Origin: an uncultured Aeriscardovia sp.
GTDB lineage: Bacteria > Actinomycetota > Actinomycetes > Actinomycetales > Bifidobacteriaceae
Reading direction: 5' to 3'
Assembly: GCA_903789535.1 (NCBI GenBank)
Contig: CAIFES010000006.1
Span: forward strand, 1-64,000
DNA length: 64,000 bases
The notes under the pieces: model-generated
What the model was told of the DNA's origin: nothing
The model's database searches: none
Seen by the model: the letters and a program-made list of their open reading frames with translations, nothing else
Shown: positions 10,587 through 20,185 of the stretch, piece by piece
Layout: every line of letters starts with the position of its first letter
How positions within the stretch are numbered: position 1 is the stretch's first letter
Made by a program: the position numbers and the translations under genes

Positions 10587-11498
10587 TCAGAACCCGCGGA
10601 AGTGGCTGAAGAACTCCTTCGTGGCCGGATCCTGCGACTCGTCCATCACCTGCCTCGGCGTGCCGTCCTGGGCGATCACGCCGTTTCGCAGCAGCACCAC
10701 GCGGTCGGCGGCGTCATGGGCGAAGCTCATCTCGTGCGTGGCCATGAGGATGGTGGTGCCCTGCTTCTTGAGCTCGGTGACCATGTCGAGCACCTCGCCC
10801 ACGAGCATGGGGTCGAGCGCGGAGGTGATCTCGTCGAGCAGGAGCAGCTTCGGGCTTGTCATGAGCGCGCGGGCGATGGCGACGCGCTGCTGCTGGCCGC
10901 CGGAGAGCCTGCGCGGGTACGAGTCGGCCTTCTGGTCCATCTTGATGCGGGCAAGAAGATCCATCGCCCGGTCCTGCGCCTTTTTCTTGTCCCAGTGGTG
11001 CACCTTGATAGCCGCGAGCGTGAGGTTCTTGAGCACCGTCATGTGCGGGAACAGGTTGAACTGCTGGAAGACGACGCCGATCTGGGCGCGTACCTCGTCC
11101 GCATTGGCACGCGGGTCGGTGATGTCCTGGCCGTTGAGCCAGATCTGCCCATCGCTGACCTGCTCGAGCAGGTTGGCGCAGCGCATGAGGGTCGATTTGC
11201 CCGAGCCGGAGGGGCCGAGCAGGGCGACGACCTCGTGCTCGTGGACGTCGAAGGAGACGCCGCGCAGCACCTTCGTGCTCCCGTAGCTCTTCTTGACGTC
11301 CTGCAGGCGCAGGACGACACGGTCGGCACCGGTCTGGACGGGCGGCTGCGCGCCCGGCTCCGGGTCGGGCACGAGCAGCGCCTGCCGTTCGGCACGCGTG
11401 AGGCGCTCGGCCTTCTTCTCTTCCTCCGAGCGTTCCCTCTCGGACTGGTCGGCAGAATCGACCCTGTCGCCGGCAGGACTCCAGTGGATGAGGCTCAT
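10587..11498 (-). CDS. Polar amino-acid ABC transporter ATP-binding protein
   Basis: Walker A GPSGSGKST, signature LSGGQQQRVAIARAL, LLLDEITSALDP. Confidence 0.93.
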   Translation of the reverse strand: MSLIHWSPAGDRVDSADQSERERSEEEKKAERLTRAERQALLVPDPEPGAQPPVQTGADRVVLRLQDVKKSYGSTKVLRGVSFDVHEHEVVALLGPSGSGKSTLMRCANLLEQVSDGQIWLNGQDITDPRANADEVRAQIGVVFQQFNLFPHMTVLKNLTLAAIKVHHWDKKKAQDRAMDLLARIKMDQKADSYPRRLSGGQQQRVAIARALMTSPKLLLLDEITSALDPMLVGEVLDMVTELKKQGTTILMATHEMSFAHDAADRVVLLRNGVIAQDGTPRQVMDESQDPATKEFFSHFRGF

Positions 11499-12373
11499 AC
11501 GGTTCCCCCGTTCTGCTCGCGCTTGCGAAGACGCGCGGAATACCAGTCATTGAGGAGGATGAACGGCACGCTGGCGAGGATGAACAGCAGGCTCGCCACC
11601 ACGTACGGCGTGAAGTTGTACGTCTGGGCCACCTGCACCTGCGCGGCGCGCACGGCGTCGATGGCGCCGAGCACAGAGATGAGGCCCGCGTCCTTCTGCA
11701 TGCCGATGAAATCGTTGACAAGGGCGGGTGCCACGCTGCGCAGCGCCTGCGGGATGACGACGAGCCGGATGGTCTGGCCCGAGGTGAGCCCGAGCGAGCG
11801 GGCCGAGGCGCGCTGGGCGGGGCTGACGTCCTCGAACCCGGCACGCAGCACCTCGGAGACGTAGGTGGAGTAGCACAGGATGATGGCCACGGTCCCGAGC
11901 AGCGCGGCGGGGATGCGGCCGAAGATGCCCAGGCCCGGGATGCCGAAACCGATGAGGTAGAGCACCACGAGCATCGGCACGCCGCGCATGAGCGTGGTGT
12001 AGACGGCGGTGATCACGCGCAGCGGGAACAGCACGGCGGAGGTGCTCGTGCGGATGATCGCCAGCAGCGTGCCGAGGATCGCCACACCGATCACGGAGAA
12101 GAACAGGACCTCCCCGTTGAGGGCGAGGCCCTTGAGCACCTCGGGGAACGACTCGGCGAAATATTTGGGCGAGAAGAATGTCTCGCGCACGCGCGGCCAG
12201 CCGGGCGAGAAGTGCAGGCCAAGAGCCACGAGCACGGCGAGAATGAGCGTGCTCGCCAGGGAGATGCCCACGGACTTGAGGCTCTGGGTGCGCCGGTACT
12301 CGCGCCGGCTCTGCTCCACGCCGCTCAGGCCCGGGTCATCGGCGGGGAAAATGACGGAGGAGAACGATGCCAT
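11495..12373 (-). CDS. Amino-acid ABC transporter permease
   Basis: EVLRAGFEDVSPAQRASARSLGLTSGQTIRLVVIPQALR EAA-type loop; overlaps the ATPase start. Confidence 0.92.
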   Translation of the reverse strand: MASFSSVIFPADDPGLSGVEQSRREYRRTQSLKSVGISLASTLILAVLVALGLHFSPGWPRVRETFFSPKYFAESFPEVLKGLALNGEVLFFSVIGVAILGTLLAIIRTSTSAVLFPLRVITAVYTTLMRGVPMLVVLYLIGFGIPGLGIFGRIPAALLGTVAIILCYSTYVSEVLRAGFEDVSPAQRASARSLGLTSGQTIRLVVIPQALRSVAPALVNDFIGMQKDAGLISVLGAIDAVRAAQVQVAQTYNFTPYVVASLLFILASVPFILLNDWYSARLRKREQNGGTV

Positions 12374-12383
12374 GCGCGGCCGC

Positions 12384-13271
12384 TCACTTCTTGAGGGTCG
12401 GCACGCCGGTGGTGTAGTCGGCAAGCCACTTCTTCTGCAGGGCGGCGAGGCTGCCATCCTTCTTCATGGCGTTGAGCGCCTTGGTGACGACCGGCGTGAG
12501 CGAGGAGCCCTTCGGCAGCACGAAGCCAAAACCGTATTTATCCTCGGTGCCCGGGATCTGGCCGACCACCTTGCCGTCGCGCACCTGCTTTGTGCGCACC
12601 ATGTTGACGCTGATGGTGGTGGCGGTCACGAGCGCGTCGATCTGGCCGGAGTCGAGCGCCTCGACGGCGTCGGCGTTGGTGTCGAACACCTTGGTGTTGT
12701 CGGAGACGGACTTGGCCACGTTGTACGACTCGGTGCCCACCATGGCGCCCACGAGCGCGTGGCGGAAATCGGAGACCTTGGTGGCGTTGGCGAACTTGCC
12801 GCGCTTGGAGACGAGGAGCGCCTGGGTGCCCTTGAAGTAGCTCGGGGAGAAGTCGACGGCTTTGCGGCGCTCGGGGGTGATGCCGAACTCCTGCATGGCC
12901 ATGTCCCAGTCCTTGGGGCCGGGGGCGATGCCGGCCTCGTAGGTGCAGCGCGTCCATTTGACCTGTTTGGCGGAATAGCCCATGCGCTTGGCGAGCGCGT
13001 AGACGAGGGCAGACTCAAAGCCCTTGCCGCTCTGCGGCTTGTTGTCGAACACCCACGGCGTGTAGGCGGGCAGGCCGGCAGCCACAGTGAGGGTGTTCTT
13101 GGCGACGGTGTTGTATGAGGCGGTCTTCGCGGACGCCGCGGTGGACGTCGCGGAGCCGGCGGAGGCGGAGGAGGCGCCTGTGCTGCCGCACGCCGCCGTG
13201 AGGGCAAGCGCGGCCACGGTGCCGGTGGCGGTGAGCAAACGGATGAGATGTCGTGCTTGGCGGATGGTCAT
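12384..13271 (-). CDS. Amino-acid ABC transporter substrate-binding lipoprotein
   Basis: Lipobox-like LALTAACGS; SBP_bac_3-like body with MQEFGITPERRKAVDFSPSYF. Confidence 0.9.
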   Translation of the reverse strand: MTIRQARHLIRLLTATGTVAALALTAACGSTGASSASAGSATSTAASAKTASYNTVAKNTLTVAAGLPAYTPWVFDNKPQSGKGFESALVYALAKRMGYSAKQVKWTRCTYEAGIAPGPKDWDMAMQEFGITPERRKAVDFSPSYFKGTQALLVSKRGKFANATKVSDFRHALVGAMVGTESYNVAKSVSDNTKVFDTNADAVEALDSGQIDALVTATTISVNMVRTKQVRDGKVVGQIPGTEDKYGFGFVLPKGSSLTPVVTKALNAMKKDGSLAALQKKWLADYTTGVPTLKK

Positions 13272-13469
13272 GTGATCCTTCTCAATGCCTCGAAAGCGAG
13301 CCCGTCCCCCGGCTCTCCGACCGACGGGGCGGACATCGTCCGGCGATCTCGACGCGGGGACGACGCGACCACCGTACCGGCACTTTTATTTCGATTTGGT
13401 TTCCAATTGATGAATTAACACATGTCGTGTTTGTTTCCCGCTGTCGTGGCCACGCGAAAGTCTAAACGC

Positions 13470-14315
13470 ATGGACACACGCAATAACAAGCCCATCGCTA
13501 TCCTGACCGCCCTGTATTCCGAGGCGGAGGTCTTTCTCGACGCTCTTGATGACAAAAAAATTCTGAAACAATTTGGATCACTTTACGCCACCGGAACGCT
13601 GCATGGCGTGCCGGCCGTCGTCTGCGTGGGCGGCGAGGGCCGTGCCGCCTCCGCGGCCGCCGCGCAGACGCTGTGCTGCCTCTACCATCCCCGGGCGTTG
13701 ATCTTCTCCGGCATCGCCGGCAGCATCAGCCCGCGCCTGGAGGTGGGCGACATCATCCTGTGCCGCAGCCTGCTGTACATGGAGACGAACACGAAGGTCA
13801 TCGCCGAATGCGACCCGTGGCAGGCACGCTTCTCCTCCGCACCGCAGCTGGTCGACCTCGCCCGCGCCGTGGCCGACGCGCAGGGCTATGCCCGCATCCC
13901 CTCGCTCGAGGAGGACGCGGCCGCCGGACGCGACGTGGACACCGTGAGGCCCGAAGGCGCGGCGCCGCGCTACATGATCGGCACCATCACCACGAGCGAC
14001 CAGTTCAACACCGACCCGCAGGTGCTCGCCCACACACGCCGCGATCTGCACGGCGACGGCGAGGAGATGGAGGGCGCCTCCGCGGCCCACATCAGCGCGA
14101 AGAACCGCGTGCCGTTCCTCGCCATCCGCTCGATCAGCAACCCGTGCGGCCAGAGCCCGCAGCAGCTCGAGGCGCAGCAGGACACCATGCGCAGCACGGC
14201 CCACGCCGCCGCGCATCTGGGTCTGGGCGTGATCGCCGAGCTCGCGCACCGTCCCGACGACTGGCTCGAGCCGGCCGCGGTCGGCACCCCCGGCCCGGAC
14301 GCCTACACGTTCTGA
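13470..14315 (+). CDS. MTA/SAH nucleosidase-like (nucleoside phosphorylase superfamily) protein
   Basis: IAILTALYSEAEVF, SGIAGSISPRLEVGDIILC, EEMEGASAAHISAKNRVPFLAIRSISN. Confidence 0.78.
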   Translation: MDTRNNKPIAILTALYSEAEVFLDALDDKKILKQFGSLYATGTLHGVPAVVCVGGEGRAASAAAAQTLCCLYHPRALIFSGIAGSISPRLEVGDIILCRSLLYMETNTKVIAECDPWQARFSSAPQLVDLARAVADAQGYARIPSLEEDAAAGRDVDTVRPEGAAPRYMIGTITTSDQFNTDPQVLAHTRRDLHGDGEEMEGASAAHISAKNRVPFLAIRSISNPCGQSPQQLEAQQDTMRSTAHAAAHLGLGVIAELAHRPDDWLEPAAVGTPGPDAYTF

Positions 14316-14461
14316 GACGGGGTTTCGCAGGAAATTCTCTGAGGGCTTCTCCCAGCACGCAGATTCGGCGGGCGCGGTATTTTTCTGCCTGTCAACACGC
14401 GCAGTGATCGCAACACATGCAGTGATCGGCACAGGAAGATCGAAGAAGGAGAGGCAGAAAA

Positions 14462-15772
14462 ATGAGCAGTTCCGTTACCGCGGCCCGCACACAGGCCGGC
14501 ACCGCCCCCGAGCAGGGCGGTCGTTTCACCGGCAAGGCCATCCTGCAGCTGCTGAGCCTGTCGTTCATGTCGTTCGCGCTGGGCATGTCGCAGTTCCTCA
14601 TCGTCGGCATGCTGCCCTCGGTGGCGAGCGGGCTGAAGATCAGCCCCGCCGTGGCCAACCAGCTCACCGTCTGGTATGCGATCGGCGTCTGCGCGGGCCT
14701 GGCCCTGCTGCCCATCGCGCGCAAGGTGACCGCGCGCTGGTTCATGTTCCTCATGGGCGCGCTCATCCTGCTGGGCAACCTGCTCACCTTCGCGCTCGGC
14801 AACTGGGCCGCGGGCGCCTGGGGCTGGCTGCTCTTCTCCCGCTTCATCGCCGGTCTGCCGCACGGCACATTCTTCGGCGCCGACTCGCTGCTCGCACCGC
14901 GCCTCGCCCCCAAAGGCAAGGAGGGCCAGGGCCTGTCGATCGTGGTGACCGGCCAGACCGTCGCCAATATCATCGGCGTGCCGGTCGGCGCGGCACTGGC
15001 CGCCTCCATCGGCTGGGCGAACGTCTACCTCATCATCGTCGCCGTCGCCGCCGTGGCGATGATCCTCGCCGCCGCCACCCTGCCGGACCTGCTCATCGTC
15101 GACCAGAACAAACAGAAGAAGGGCGTCGTCGTCTCCGCCATGCGCCACGCCCCGTTCTGGGTCGGCCTCATCGCCATCTATCTGGGCGCCACCGGCTACT
15201 TCACCTGGTACAACAACGTGAGCAGCTGGGCCACGCAGGACGGGCACTTCACCTCCGGCGGCTTCACCGCGCTGAGCACCACCTGGATGCTCGTGGTGGC
15301 CGGCATCGGCATGTTCATCGGCTCCACGCTCTCCGGGCGCCTCGTCGACAAGTGGTCGCCCGCGCGCTCGACCACGTTCGGCCTCGTGTGGGAATGCGTC
15401 GCGCTGCTGCTCGTCGCCCTGCTCACCCCGGTGCTCCCCGGCAATGCCTGGCTCGTCTATGTGCTCGTCTTCCTCGCCACCTGCTCGCTGTTCTATGTCT
15501 CCGGCACGCCGGCGCAGCTCGTCGCCAATGATCTGACGGCCGCAGGCCTGACGGGCGGCGTCGTGTTCAACCTCGCCGTCAACGCCGGCAACTTCACCGG
15601 CACGCTCATCTCCGGCCCGGTCGAGGAGGCGAGCGGCACATGGGGCACGGCCGCCTGGCTCGGCTTCGGCATCGCGCTCGTCTCGCTCGTCCTGTTCTTC
15701 TACCTCATCAAGAATGAGGACAAGAACCGTGCCACGCTCGTGGGCGAGGTCGAGGGCGGAAAGATCGACTGA
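14462..15772 (+). CDS. MFS transporter
   Basis: MSFALGMSQFLIVGMLPSVASGL and 12-TM pattern; strong SD AAGGAGAGG. Confidence 0.87.
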   Translation: MSSSVTAARTQAGTAPEQGGRFTGKAILQLLSLSFMSFALGMSQFLIVGMLPSVASGLKISPAVANQLTVWYAIGVCAGLALLPIARKVTARWFMFLMGALILLGNLLTFALGNWAAGAWGWLLFSRFIAGLPHGTFFGADSLLAPRLAPKGKEGQGLSIVVTGQTVANIIGVPVGAALAASIGWANVYLIIVAVAAVAMILAAATLPDLLIVDQNKQKKGVVVSAMRHAPFWVGLIAIYLGATGYFTWYNNVSSWATQDGHFTSGGFTALSTTWMLVVAGIGMFIGSTLSGRLVDKWSPARSTTFGLVWECVALLLVALLTPVLPGNAWLVYVLVFLATCSLFYVSGTPAQLVANDLTAAGLTGGVVFNLAVNAGNFTGTLISGPVEEASGTWGTAAWLGFGIALVSLVLFFYLIKNEDKNRATLVGEVEGGKID

Positions 15773-16812
15773 TGGCCCGTCGCACGCGCGCCGGCTCCGG
15801 CCGCTCCGGCTCGGCCGGGCGGTCGTCCGGTGCCCCGCGCCCGACCCGACAGCGCACAGCCCGACAGCAGTCGGGCGAAAAGTACTCTGCACGGACGCGA
15901 ACCTCACGTCAGCGCCCTGCCCGGCGCCGGCCTTCCTCCCGCCGCAGTTCCTCGCGTTCTTCTTCGTACGCCCGCTCGCGCGGCGGAACACGGACGGCCG
16001 ACCAGAATCTGTCGAAAAGCCGGGCGATCCTGCTCGTCTGCCTCATCACCGTCCTCGCCGTCGCCTTCGCCGGCCTCATGGCCCACGAGCATGACCTCGC
16101 GCAGCTGAAACAGAGCCAGACGAGCGAGGCGGAGAAATATGATTTCAACCCCGGCCGCATCGTCTCGGACGCGAAATTCTTCGACTCCTCGGCGATGACC
16201 GCCACGCAGGTGCAGGCGTTTCTCAACGAGAAGGGCGCCGCCTGCACGGGTGACATGTGCCTGCGCTCCGCCGCCTTCGCCACGCGCTCGATCGCCAAGG
16301 ACGCCGAGTGCAACGGCTACGAGGGCGGGGGCAGGCAGTCGGCGGCGCGGATCATCGACCAGACTGCCCGCAGTTGCCGGATCAGCCAGCGCACGCTGCT
16401 CGTCATGCTCGAAAAAGAGCAGGGCCTGATCCGCACCACCCAGCCCACCACGCGCAAATACGCCGCCGCCATGGGTCTTTCCTGCCCCGACACGGCAAAG
16501 TGCGACACCACGTATGCCGGCTTCTTCGAGCAGGTGTACGGGGCGGCCAGGCGGCTTCGCTACTACCAGGACCATCCCGACCAGTACAACTATCATTCCG
16601 GCCGGGTGAACACGATCGCCTACAGCCCTGATTCCTCCTGCGGCACCGGTCGTGTGTACATCGAGAACACGGCGACCGCGCTGCTGTACATCTACACGCC
16701 CTACCAGCCCAACAAGGCGGCGCTTTCCGGCTCGTTCGGCGACCGCTGCTCCTCGTACGGCAACCTCAATTTCTCGCGCCTGTGGAGGCAGTGGTTCGGC
16801 TCGACCGACTGA
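15772..16812 (+). CDS. Conserved membrane-anchored exported protein of the actinobacterial 'hemagglutinin'-annotated type
   Basis: Basic/Ser N-terminus, one TM, then FNPGRIVSDAKFFDSSAMTATQVQAFLNEKG... YIYTPYQPNKAAL... YGNLNFSRLWRQWFGST; starts on the upstream stop codon. Confidence 0.65.
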   Translation: MARRTRAGSGRSGSAGRSSGAPRPTRQRTARQQSGEKYSARTRTSRQRPARRRPSSRRSSSRSSSYARSRGGTRTADQNLSKSRAILLVCLITVLAVAFAGLMAHEHDLAQLKQSQTSEAEKYDFNPGRIVSDAKFFDSSAMTATQVQAFLNEKGAACTGDMCLRSAAFATRSIAKDAECNGYEGGGRQSAARIIDQTARSCRISQRTLLVMLEKEQGLIRTTQPTTRKYAAAMGLSCPDTAKCDTTYAGFFEQVYGAARRLRYYQDHPDQYNYHSGRVNTIAYSPDSSCGTGRVYIENTATALLYIYTPYQPNKAALSGSFGDRCSSYGNLNFSRLWRQWFGSTD

Positions 16813-17049
16813 CGCCCTGCCAGGCAGGAATGATCCGCCCCGCCCGATGGTCTGCGCGGCCTGATGACCCGCACATGGCTCACACGCTGGAAGTCCGGCC
16901 CGCGCTACGGGCTGTGTAGCGGTGGTAGAATTGATGCTCTGGTGCGCGGCGCCCGCCTGACAAAATGCGGGTCGCCGCCTTTTGTTGTTTTCGGCAGCGA
17001 CAGAGAACAACAGTCGTAAGGAATGCCAGTCGCGGAAACAGAAGTAACA

Positions 17050-19092
17050 ATGTCACAACCCGTCCAGACGGCTCGTACGTCGCAGCAGCGGCAGAAGTCC
17101 TCGCTTCTAGCGGAGTTCTGCAAGGAGAACATCGCCCTCTTCGTCACGATCGGCGTCGGCATCATCGCCGGCATCCTGTGGAATCTCGGCAAAGTCCCGA
17201 ACATCATCGCCATCGTCCTCATCGTGGCGATGACGCTCTATTCCATTTATGACGATGTGAAGGCCATCATCGCCGACCTCAAGGCAGGGCATGTGGGCGC
17301 CGATGTGCTCGCCGTCATCTCGCTTGTCGCCGCGCTCGGCGTGCAGCAGTTCTGGGCCGCCTGGGTGGTTGACCTCATGGTCTTCTCCGGCGCCGCCATC
17401 GAGAGCTATGCGGACAGCCGCGCCAAGCGCAACCTCACCCTCCTGCTCGACGCCGCGCCGAGCGAGGCGCACGTCATCACCACGAGCGACCCCACGCATG
17501 ATGCACGCCAGTGGAAGACCGTGCCCGTGGAGCAGGTCGCCGTCGGCGATCATCTGCTCGTGCGCCCGGGCGAGACCGTGCCGGTCGACGGCGTGCTCGA
17601 GTCCGAGACCGCCACGCTCGATCTGTCGATGATCAACGGCGAGCCGCTGCCGCGCGATATGGAGAACGGTGAGAAGGTGGTCTCCGGCGCCATCAACGGC
17701 TCGGCGGCCATGCGCATGCGCGCCACCGCGCGCTCGGGCGACTCGCAATACCAGAAGATCCTCGACCTCGTGCGCTCCGCCGAGACCTCCCGCGCCACCG
17801 TGGTGCGCTCGGCCGACATCCTCGCCGTGCCGTTCACCATCATCTCCTTGACGATCGGCATCGTCGCCTGGATCTGCACCGCCTCGACGATGGGCTTCGC
17901 CGAGGGCGCGCTGCGCTTCACACAGGTGCTCGTGCTCGCCACCCCGTGCCCGCTGCTCATCGCCGCACCTGTGGCCTACATGGGTGGCACCGGACGCCTG
18001 GCCCACGCGGGCATCATCATCAAGACGCAGGACGTGCTCGAGAACCTCGGCCGCGTGACGCACATCTTCTTCGACAAGACCGGTACTCTGACCGACAAGC
18101 GCCCGGACGTCTCGCGCGTGGACACCGTGGCCGGCTCCCCATGGACGGGCGCACAGGTGCTCGCCTTCGCCGGCCCGCTGGAGAAATACTCCGTGCACAT
18201 CCTCGCCCACGGCATCGTGAAGGCCTCGCGCGAGACGGCAAAGAAGGACCAGCTCGCCGCACCGGAGATCCACTCCGTGCGCGAGGACCCGGGCAACGGC
18301 GTCGAGGGCAGCGTCAACGGGCACCTCGTGCGCGTCGGCCGCCACAGCTTCGTCCTCGGCACGGCCGACGAGGCCGACCGGGCCTCGCAGGACGCGCTGC
18401 TCGCCGGTCTGCCGGCCCTCGCCCCCAACGAGATGCACACGTACGTCTCCGTGGACGGCAAGGCCGCCGGCCGCATCGTGCTGGAGGACTTCGCCCGCAC
18501 CAATGCGGCCGAGTCGATCGACGAGCTCAAGAAGATGGGCATCACGCGCCTGACCATGCTCACCGGCGACAAACAGGCCTCTGCCGACGCGGTCGCCCGC
18601 CAGATCGGCATCACCGATGTGCGCGCCGAGCTGCTGCCGCAGGAGAAGGTGGACGCCGTGGCGGCCGCCCACAACGAGCCCGCACCGAAGATGGCCGGTA
18701 TTGTCCGGCTCATGCGTCGCCTGGCGGGAATCAAGGAGGAGCATGCCGTGACGATGATGGTGGGCGACGGCGTCAACGACGCCCCCACGCTCGCCTCGGC
18801 CGATATCGGCATCGCCATGACCGACGGCTCGACCACCGCCGCCTCCGAGTCCGCGCAGGTGGTGATCATGAACGACGACATCGCCATGGTCCCGCAGGCC
18901 GTGCGCATCTCGCGCCAGACGAAGCGCACGATGCTGCAGGCCACCACCACCGGTCTGAGCCTGGCGATCATCCTCATGGTGTTCGCCGCGTTCAACTTCA
19001 TCCCGGTGGTCATCGGCGCCATCCTGCAGGAGTTCGTCGATGTCGTCTCCATCCTGTGGGGTCTGACCGCCCTGTTCGATAAGAAAAAGTAA
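17050..19092 (+). CDS. P1B-type heavy-metal transporting ATPase
   Basis: DKTGTLTDKRP, ATPCPLLIAAP TM motif, MLTGDKQASADAVARQIG, VGDGVNDAPTLASADIGIAM; no N-terminal HMA domain. Confidence 0.92.
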   Translation: MSQPVQTARTSQQRQKSSLLAEFCKENIALFVTIGVGIIAGILWNLGKVPNIIAIVLIVAMTLYSIYDDVKAIIADLKAGHVGADVLAVISLVAALGVQQFWAAWVVDLMVFSGAAIESYADSRAKRNLTLLLDAAPSEAHVITTSDPTHDARQWKTVPVEQVAVGDHLLVRPGETVPVDGVLESETATLDLSMINGEPLPRDMENGEKVVSGAINGSAAMRMRATARSGDSQYQKILDLVRSAETSRATVVRSADILAVPFTIISLTIGIVAWICTASTMGFAEGALRFTQVLVLATPCPLLIAAPVAYMGGTGRLAHAGIIIKTQDVLENLGRVTHIFFDKTGTLTDKRPDVSRVDTVAGSPWTGAQVLAFAGPLEKYSVHILAHGIVKASRETAKKDQLAAPEIHSVREDPGNGVEGSVNGHLVRVGRHSFVLGTADEADRASQDALLAGLPALAPNEMHTYVSVDGKAAGRIVLEDFARTNAAESIDELKKMGITRLTMLTGDKQASADAVARQIGITDVRAELLPQEKVDAVAAAHNEPAPKMAGIVRLMRRLAGIKEEHAVTMMVGDGVNDAPTLASADIGIAMTDGSTTAASESAQVVIMNDDIAMVPQAVRISRQTKRTMLQATTTGLSLAIILMVFAAFNFIPVVIGAILQEFVDVVSILWGLTALFDKKK

Positions 19093-19137
19093 GGCGACAA
19101 AAGAAGTCTGACAATCCCGGTTTTGCTGTCAGACGTA

Positions 19138-19177
19138 CAGACGCCCGTCCGGATATCCTTCCGGACGGGCGTTTGTG
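19138..19177 (+). terminator. Terminator after P1B ATPase
   Basis: ACGCCCGTCCGGATATCCTTCCGGACGGGCGTTTGTGT. Confidence 0.85.
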
Positions 19178-19210
19178 TCTGCAGCACTATCCAAACTGAT
19201 AGACCAGCGC

Positions 19211-19984
19211 TTATTTTCTGATCGCCATGCCGTACTCGCCGGCTAGGCCCTCCAACCTGGGGGCGCCGTAGCGGGCGGCGAGCAGACGGAACCGCTCGGC
19301 ATTGGACTGGCCGAACCGCGCCGCCGAGCGGTAGGCCACCGGCAGCGAGACGAAGTCCGGCGGGTCGGACTTGGTGTGGAACTTGTCGGCGAACATCACC
19401 AGCTCCTGCTCGATGGTGCGCGGCAGATAGTCGTCCGGCGGCAGCGGCAGCCGCTGGGCGACCACCTCGCTGCGCGTGATGCCCACACCCGTATGGTTGC
19501 GGGCGAATTCGGCGATCTCCAGCCCGCAGCGCTCCTCCAGCAGGCAGAGATAGCCCTCCAGCCCGTGGAAGATATAGCGATGACGGTCGAACGTGCGCCC
19601 GTCGGGCAGGAAGATGCGGTAGACGCCGATGTCATGCACGAGGGCGCCCACCGCCACGAGCTGCAGATCAGGCAGCGCCCCGTTCCACGGACGCGGCACG
19701 GGGACGGCCGTCCCCGGCTCCGTCTGCCGGGCCTGACGCAGATGCTCGCCCAGCCCCACCGCGATGCGCGCCACAATCTGGCAGTGCGTCCACAACTTGT
19801 CGAACGCGAAATCGCTCGGCGCGAGCGCGCGGTGCAGTTTCTCCAGCCGCTCGAAACTGAACGGCTCGCCCTGCGGGTCGCGCACGTGGTCGAACACGCC
19901 CCGGATCCTCTCCGGCGGCGCCGGGGCGACCATCACCGTGCCGGCCAGGCCGTCCGGATCCTCTTCTGACAAAAATTTCTGCAT
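19211..19984 (-). CDS. HD-domain protein (predicted phosphohydrolase)
   Basis: LVAVGALVHDIGVYRIF (HD) and H-rich context; start taken at MQKFLSEEDPDG. Confidence 0.72.
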   Translation of the reverse strand: MQKFLSEEDPDGLAGTVMVAPAPPERIRGVFDHVRDPQGEPFSFERLEKLHRALAPSDFAFDKLWTHCQIVARIAVGLGEHLRQARQTEPGTAVPVPRPWNGALPDLQLVAVGALVHDIGVYRIFLPDGRTFDRHRYIFHGLEGYLCLLEERCGLEIAEFARNHTGVGITRSEVVAQRLPLPPDDYLPRTIEQELVMFADKFHTKSDPPDFVSLPVAYRSAARFGQSNAERFRLLAARYGAPRLEGLAGEYGMAIRK

Positions 19985-20185
19985 ATTTTCGATTCTAAGC
20001 GGGCAGAATAAGCACATCGGCCAGAAAAACCAGACGCCGTAAAATCTGAGAAGAAGCGTCCTTCGCAGGACGGATCGTGCCGATCGTGCCCCTGGTGGGC
20101 ATCCGCCCACCCTGCGGCGACGGGACGCGCAGACATGATGCAGGAAACTGCGATCACAGAATCATCCGCACAGAAAGAGGCTTGT

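Noticed and set aside
14303-15991. 562-aa minus-strand ORF
   Set aside because: Shadow ORF over the MFS gene, acidic/His-rich low complexity
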